A DNA stretch of 64,000 bases from Shewanella maritima (GTDB lineage: Bacteria > Pseudomonadota > Gammaproteobacteria > Enterobacterales > Shewanellaceae), in contig NZ_CP036200.1 of the NCBI RefSeq assembly GCF_004295345.1, forward strand, positions 4,651,501 through 4,715,500, given 5' to 3'. Below are positions 59,589 through 64,000 of this stretch, piece by piece. The notes below the pieces were generated by a model. It was given only the letters and a program-made list of their open reading frames with translations. It searched no databases and was not told where the DNA came from. Both the position numbers and the translations under genes were made by a program. How positions within the stretch are numbered: the stretch's first letter is position 1; each line of letters starts with the position of its first letter.

Positions 59589-62471
59589 ATGAATAAGTAC
59601 ATAATTGCGCTAGTACGTTTGTCTGACGATCATTTATCTACAAAAGGTAAGCAATTGATTCGACCGTTCATTACCATCCTAATTAGCATTCTATGCTTAA
59701 CCTTGAGTAACCTAGTATACTCTCAGGGTGACGATCGTGAGTTTACGATTGTCATGAGCGAAAATACCTATCCATTCCAATACATTGACAACGGAGAGCC
59801 GAAAGGTGTTCTGATTGACTTGTGGCAAGAGTGGGCCAAAGTGACACAATCAAATGTACGTTTTGTACCGAAGCAATGGAACAAAAGTCTCGAAGCCACG
59901 CTTTCAGGTCACGACATCGTTCATGCAGGGATGGCAAAAACTCAATCTAGACAAGAGCAGTTCCTATTCGCAGAGCCATTTACTTCTCTTTCTACTTATT
60001 TGTTTATTCATAAGTCTGTTAGTAAGAAGTCAAGCGTTAGCGACCTAATTCCATATCAGATTGGTATTGTAGAGGGTGCAGCGCACAAGGAGCATTTACT
60101 TAAGATAGAACCTAACCTAAGTTTTACCTATTACCCAAGCCGGCAAGCATTACTCGACGCGGCTGCGCAAGGTAAAATTTTGGTTTTCGCTGGTATTGAA
60201 GGATATCAGCGGAACATGATTTTAGAGCAAGATATTGCCATGGACTATTTTAGTTCATTGCGACTTCCCATCACCAGTATCAAGTTAGCTCCAGCTATTG
60301 CTAAATCGAGTCCAAACAGCCAAGCAATTATTAAGCATATAAATCAAGGGTTCGCTCAATTGTCTTCTGATGTAATCAGACAAATAGAGCGGCGCTGGTT
60401 AGGCTATCATCATCAAGATAAAGAGCTGATTATTGCGATGCAAACGGGTGTTGAGCCTTATGCTGATTTAGGTTTAGATGGTCGACCACACGGGCTGTTG
60501 ATTGACTTATGGCAACTCTGGTCTGAAAAAACTGGCATAGAGATCGATTTTGTCACCGGTGACATGGATAGTTCGATTTCATTGATTAAGCGTAAGCTAG
60601 CCGACGTACATATCGGATACCCTGAAAGCCAGCAAATGAACACAGGGCTTAAGCAAGCATGGAAAGTACTAGCGATCAAAAGCCGTTTGTTCAGTATGGA
60701 TAAACATTTATCCGATCTCAATGAACGGTTAAACATCAGGCTAGGAACCTTTCCAACTTCACCTTACATTAATGAAATAAAATCTGCTTTCCCAAACGCT
60801 CAGTTACGCTACTTTGGTGACTTAGCAGAGATGATCGACGCTAATCGTAACGGCGAAATTGACGGGTTTATTGCATCGTCAGCGATGACATCTCATTATT
60901 TACTTGCGCACAAACTCTGGCCTGAGTTTAAGCAATATCAAGATATCGAATTCTCAACCGATTTGTTTAGTCTAACAAGAGTGGATGACAGTGGCATCGT
61001 TGAACGTATTCAAACTGGGTTTAACCTAATCTCGGCTCAGGAGGTGACTGATATTGAGCGCAAATGGTTGATTAATCCTGATGATAGAAGCCTGCAGCAT
61101 GAGCAACAAGCGTTACAATTATCTAAAGCTGAGCGAGAGTATTTATCTAGTCTAGGTGCTATTAAACTAGGTTACGTAAAGAATTGGCCTCCTATGGAGT
61201 TCCAGGGGCGCAGCGGTGAGTTTTTGGGGATCAATGCTGACATTAAAAATCATCTAGTGAGACAGCTAAATCTAACCATTATCCCAGTTGCCTATGATAA
61301 TTTTAACGATGTAATTGCTGATTTAAAACGCGGTGAAATTCATATGGTTGCCAGCGTGGTTAATACGCCTCAGCGAGAATCACGCCTGTCATTTAGTCAG
61401 CCTTACTGGCCATCACCGTGGGCGATAGTAACTAACATTGCCGCAGCCCCAGTGTTTAGCTTGTCGCAGATAAGTGAGCAGCGCCTAGCGGTTGTAGAAG
61501 GTTACTTTATTGTTGATCAGCTGCACCAACAATATCCTCACATCAATCTTATCAATGTTGCTAACGTCGAAGACGGTATTGAAGCCGTCAATAGCGGGCG
61601 TGTAGATATGTTTCTTGATAAAGCCGCGGTGCTCGCTAGCCATCTACAGGGTGAACAATACACTAGCTTAAAGTTATCATTGCTTGCTGATTTGGCAGAG
61701 CAACACAGCCAACTTGCAGTTTTTCCAGGCGTGAAACAGCTTATTCCATTAATTAACCGCTCATTGGCGACCATTGACGACAACGAGCAGCAGCGCATAT
61801 ATCAAAAGTGGGTGACGGTAGATGTGCAGTCAGATACGGCATCATACCAACGCTGGGTGAGGGTGCTTATCGTTAGCTTGTTATTGCTTAGTGCCATCGC
61901 TGCATTAGTATTATTGGCAAACCGCCGCTTAAACGTAGAAATTCGCCGAAGAGAATCGGCCGAGAGCCAACTCATTTATCTTGCCAATCATGATGCTGGC
62001 ACCAAGTTGCCCAATCGTATATTACTCAATAAACGCTTAAATCAAGCTATTGCAGATCATCAAGCAGCAAATGCAAAATTCGCGTTATTATTTGTCGATT
62101 TAGATGGTTTTAAAGCGGTAAATGATGTTTGCGGTCATCATGTAGGTGACCTATTGCTTGCAAAAGTAGGAGAGCTGCTAGTTTCTCACGTGAAGCCAGG
62201 CGATACCGTGGCGCGTTTTGGTGGCGATGAGTTTGTGATACTTATTAATCATGTTGTAGACAATCAAGTCGCGGTGCAAATTGCAGATAATATCTTGCAG
62301 GGACTGCATTTAATGACCAGCATAGAGCAACATAGCATTAGTATTTCAGCGAGCATTGGTATTGCACTCTACCCAGATGATGGCACCAATGAAGCCGACC
62401 TTTTACATAAATCGGATCAACTCATGTATCAAGCGAAAAAGTTCGGTGGTCATCAGCACAAGTTGAGTTAA
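59589..62471 (+). CDS. Diguanylate cyclase with three periplasmic solute-binding (SBP_bac_3) sensor domains
   Basis: 960 residues. An N-terminal membrane segment (about 28-46) is followed by three type 3 solute-binding modules in tandem: about residues 50-265 (EFTIVMSENTYPFQYIDNGEPKGVLIDLW), 275-495 and 520-745 (IKLGYVKNWPPMEFQGRSGEFLGIN). A second TM (about 760-780, VLIVSLLLLSAIAALVLLA) and a GGDEF domain (about 795-955) follow. The signature ARFGGDEFVIL is intact. The product c-di-GMP would be made in response to periplasmic amino acids or similar ligands. It is the likely active counterpart of the degenerate GGDEF protein at 27218. Confidence 0.9.
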   Translation: MNKYIIALVRLSDDHLSTKGKQLIRPFITILISILCLTLSNLVYSQGDDREFTIVMSENTYPFQYIDNGEPKGVLIDLWQEWAKVTQSNVRFVPKQWNKSLEATLSGHDIVHAGMAKTQSRQEQFLFAEPFTSLSTYLFIHKSVSKKSSVSDLIPYQIGIVEGAAHKEHLLKIEPNLSFTYYPSRQALLDAAAQGKILVFAGIEGYQRNMILEQDIAMDYFSSLRLPITSIKLAPAIAKSSPNSQAIIKHINQGFAQLSSDVIRQIERRWLGYHHQDKELIIAMQTGVEPYADLGLDGRPHGLLIDLWQLWSEKTGIEIDFVTGDMDSSISLIKRKLADVHIGYPESQQMNTGLKQAWKVLAIKSRLFSMDKHLSDLNERLNIRLGTFPTSPYINEIKSAFPNAQLRYFGDLAEMIDANRNGEIDGFIASSAMTSHYLLAHKLWPEFKQYQDIEFSTDLFSLTRVDDSGIVERIQTGFNLISAQEVTDIERKWLINPDDRSLQHEQQALQLSKAEREYLSSLGAIKLGYVKNWPPMEFQGRSGEFLGINADIKNHLVRQLNLTIIPVAYDNFNDVIADLKRGEIHMVASVVNTPQRESRLSFSQPYWPSPWAIVTNIAAAPVFSLSQISEQRLAVVEGYFIVDQLHQQYPHINLINVANVEDGIEAVNSGRVDMFLDKAAVLASHLQGEQYTSLKLSLLADLAEQHSQLAVFPGVKQLIPLINRSLATIDDNEQQRIYQKWVTVDVQSDTASYQRWVRVLIVSLLLLSAIAALVLLANRRLNVEIRRRESAESQLIYLANHDAGTKLPNRILLNKRLNQAIADHQAANAKFALLFVDLDGFKAVNDVCGHHVGDLLLAKVGELLVSHVKPGDTVARFGGDEFVILINHVVDNQVAVQIADNILQGLHLMTSIEQHSISISASIGIALYPDDGTNEADLLHKSDQLMYQAKKFGGHQHKLS

Positions 62472-62691
62472 TACATGTCTCATACACCTTTACCTTTCTA
62501 TTTTGCGGGTGACTTATTTGCCCGCTTTTTAGTCGGTTAGCAGCAAATTTCATCGTTAAGCTGGTTTATTTAGCCAATCTCAAACATACTGCGCAGTTAG
62601 GCGTTGGTTGCGTTTAAATAGCAGTATATAATGCCTGGTTTAATCATATTAAAGTTCCAAACACCCGCTTGTGGATAAAGGATAGAGTTCA

Positions 62692-64000
62692 ATGCGCAGT
62701 CATTATTGTGGAGACATCAACACGTCTCATCTTGGTCAAGAAGTTACCTTAGTTGGTTGGGTAAATCGTAGTCGTGATTTAGGTGGCGTAGTATTTTTAG
62801 ATTTACGAGACCGTGAAGGTCTAATTCAGGTTGTTTACGACCCAGATCTAAAAGATGTGTTTGACGTAGCTAGCACATTGCGTAGTGAATTTTGTGTTCA
62901 AGTTAAAGGTTTAGTGCGTGCGCGTCCTGAAAGCCAAATTAACCCTGACATGAAAACGGGTGAAGTCGAGTTATTAGGTAAAGAGCTAACAATTATCAAT
63001 GCTGCAGCGCCGCTGCCATTAAGCATGGATAACCACCAAAATAATAGTGAAGAACAGCGTCTAAAATACCGTTACCTAGATTTACGTCGCCCAGAAATGG
63101 CCGAGCGTTTAATCTTCCGCTCAAAAGTGACTAGCGCAGTTCGTCGCTTCTTAGATGATAATGGTTTCCTTGATATGGAAACGCCAATCCTGACAAAAGC
63201 TACACCAGAAGGTGCACGTGACTATCTAGTACCAAGCCGTACTTATAAAGGTCAATTCTTTGCATTGCCTCAGTCACCGCAAATCTTTAAACAGCTGCTG
63301 ATGATGTCGGGTTTCGACCGTTACTACCAAATCGTTAAGTGCTTCCGTGATGAAGACTTACGTGCTGATCGCCAACCAGAATTTACTCAAATCGATATCG
63401 AAACTTCATTTATGTCATCAGAACAAGTGATGGCAAAAACTGAAGAAATGGTACGTGGTTTATTCAAAGACTTACTTAATGTTGATTTAGGTGAGTTCCC
63501 GCGCATGCCATATTCAGAAGCGATGGCGCGTTTTGGTTCTGACAAGCCTGACTTGCGTAACCCGCTTGAATTAGTCGATGTTGCCGATTTAGTTAAAGAC
63601 GTTGAATTTGCAGTATTTAGTGGCCCAGCGAATGACGCTGAAGGCCGCGTTGCCGCGCTGCGTATTCCAACAGGTGCTTCACTATCTCGCAAGCAAATTG
63701 ACAACTACACCAAGTATGTTGGCATTTATGGTGCGAAAGGCTTAGCTTGGATGAAGATCAACGATCTTGATGCAGGTATGGAAGGTGTGCAGTCGCCAAT
63801 TCTTAAGTTCCTAAACGAAGATATCGTTAAGCAAATTGTAGAGCGTACTGGCGCACAAACTGGCGACATCATCTTGTTCGGTGCAGACAATGCAACGGTT
63901 GTTGCTGAAGCCATGGGCGCACTTCGCCTTAAAGCGGGTGAAGATTTCGACTTACTTGAAGGTGAGTGGAAGCCACTTTGGGTTGTAGATTTCCCAATGT
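62692..64000 (+). CDS. aspS: Aspartate-tRNA ligase (3' end outside window)
   Basis: The frame runs from ATG 62692 (AAGGA upstream) to the right edge, 436 codons of about 590. The N-terminal OB-fold anticodon domain ([29 protein letters not shown]) and the class II catalytic core motif 1-2 region ([24 protein letters not shown]) are present. It aminoacylates tRNA-Asp. It is truncated at the window edge, not by mutation. Confidence 0.97.
   Translation, partial: MRSHYCGDINTSHLGQEVTLVGWVNRSRDLGGVVFLDLRDREGLIQVVYDPDLKDVFDVASTLRSEFCVQVKGLVRARPESQINPDMKTGEVELLGKELTIINAAAPLPLSMDNHQNNSEEQRLKYRYLDLRRPEMAERLIFRSKVTSAVRRFLDDNGFLDMETPILTKATPEGARDYLVPSRTYKGQFFALPQSPQIFKQLLMMSGFDRYYQIVKCFRDEDLRADRQPEFTQIDIETSFMSSEQVMAKTEEMVRGLFKDLLNVDLGEFPRMPYSEAMARFGSDKPDLRNPLELVDVADLVKDVEFAVFSGPANDAEGRVAALRIPTGASLSRKQIDNYTKYVGIYGAKGLAWMKINDLDAGMEGVQSPILKFLNEDIVKQIVERTGAQTGDIILFGADNATVVAEAMGALRLKAGEDFDLLEGEWKPLWVVDFPM

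Overview
The window is a chromosomal segment of a gammaproteobacterium, most likely Shewanella or a close relative. This is inferred from gene content and order: acnD-prpF, gcvR/bcp divergent from dapA-bamC, mltD-gloB-yafS-rnhA-dnaQ, a psrA-acyl-CoA dehydrogenase pair, a riboswitch-led thiC-thiDE-thiF-thiS-thiG-thiH operon, a VC2046/SO_2500-type gene, and tandem tRNA-Tyr and tRNA-Asp genes. No insertion sequence, prophage, CRISPR array or plasmid gene was seen. Most of the window is core genome.

Layout. 1-2544: end of the methylcitrate pathway (acnD, truncated by the window edge, then prpF). 2698-5582: a LysE-type exporter and a cation:proton antiporter. 5711-9111: bcp and gcvR on the minus strand, divergent from dapA-bamC. 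9488-13658: an RND efflux pair whose pump gene is frameshifted. 13995-19419: hotdog thioesterase, FadE acyl-CoA dehydrogenase, YafJ-type amidotransferase, a DUF3108-like protein and a frameshifted alkyltransferase-like gene. 19509-25317: hemolysin III homologue, an unknown membrane protein, rhombosortase, queC/queE and a cysteine synthase-like enzyme. 25624-25995: three tRNA-Tyr. 26122-31613: small conserved proteins, a GAF-PAS-GGDEF-EAL protein, YchJ, an NTF2-like protein and SmrA. 32031-34961: psrA and a second FadE paralogue. 35103-41165: mltD, gloB, yafS, rnhA (frameshifted), dnaQ and a TIGR03503-like protein. 41411-41617: two tRNA-Asp. 41696-48848: a MITE-like repeat, a TPP riboswitch and the thiamine operon. 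48922-50656: a small protein and a SprA-like putative metalloprotease. 50723-59438: a minus-strand block with cmoA-cmoB followed without room for promoters by a retropepsin-like lipoprotein, a 7TM inactive-transglutaminase protein, an ATP-grasp ligase and a periplasmic protein that looks like a peptidase M3 relative without its HExxH motif; then a DUF3541-like protein and a LysR regulator. 59589-62471: a three-sensor diguanylate cyclase. 62692-end: aspS, cut by the window edge.

Four points stand out. (1) The cmoAB-linked ATP-grasp/retropepsin/7TM/M3-like cluster is the best candidate for a poorly described system, probably a peptide or amino-acid conjugation pathway spanning cytoplasm and periplasm. 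(2) The two FadE paralogues are joined by regulation: fadE has a FadR-type and a PsrA-type operator upstream, and psrA has a PsrA-type operator upstream of itself. (3) Four genes (RND pump, alkyltransferase-like, rnhA, cmoA) are each broken by loss of one base, all beside short G/C runs. That pattern points to sequencing or assembly error rather than gene decay. (4) Two nearly identical 16-base palindromes flank the start of an unrecognised membrane protein gene at 20465.

All family assignments are from reading the translations. No database search was run.
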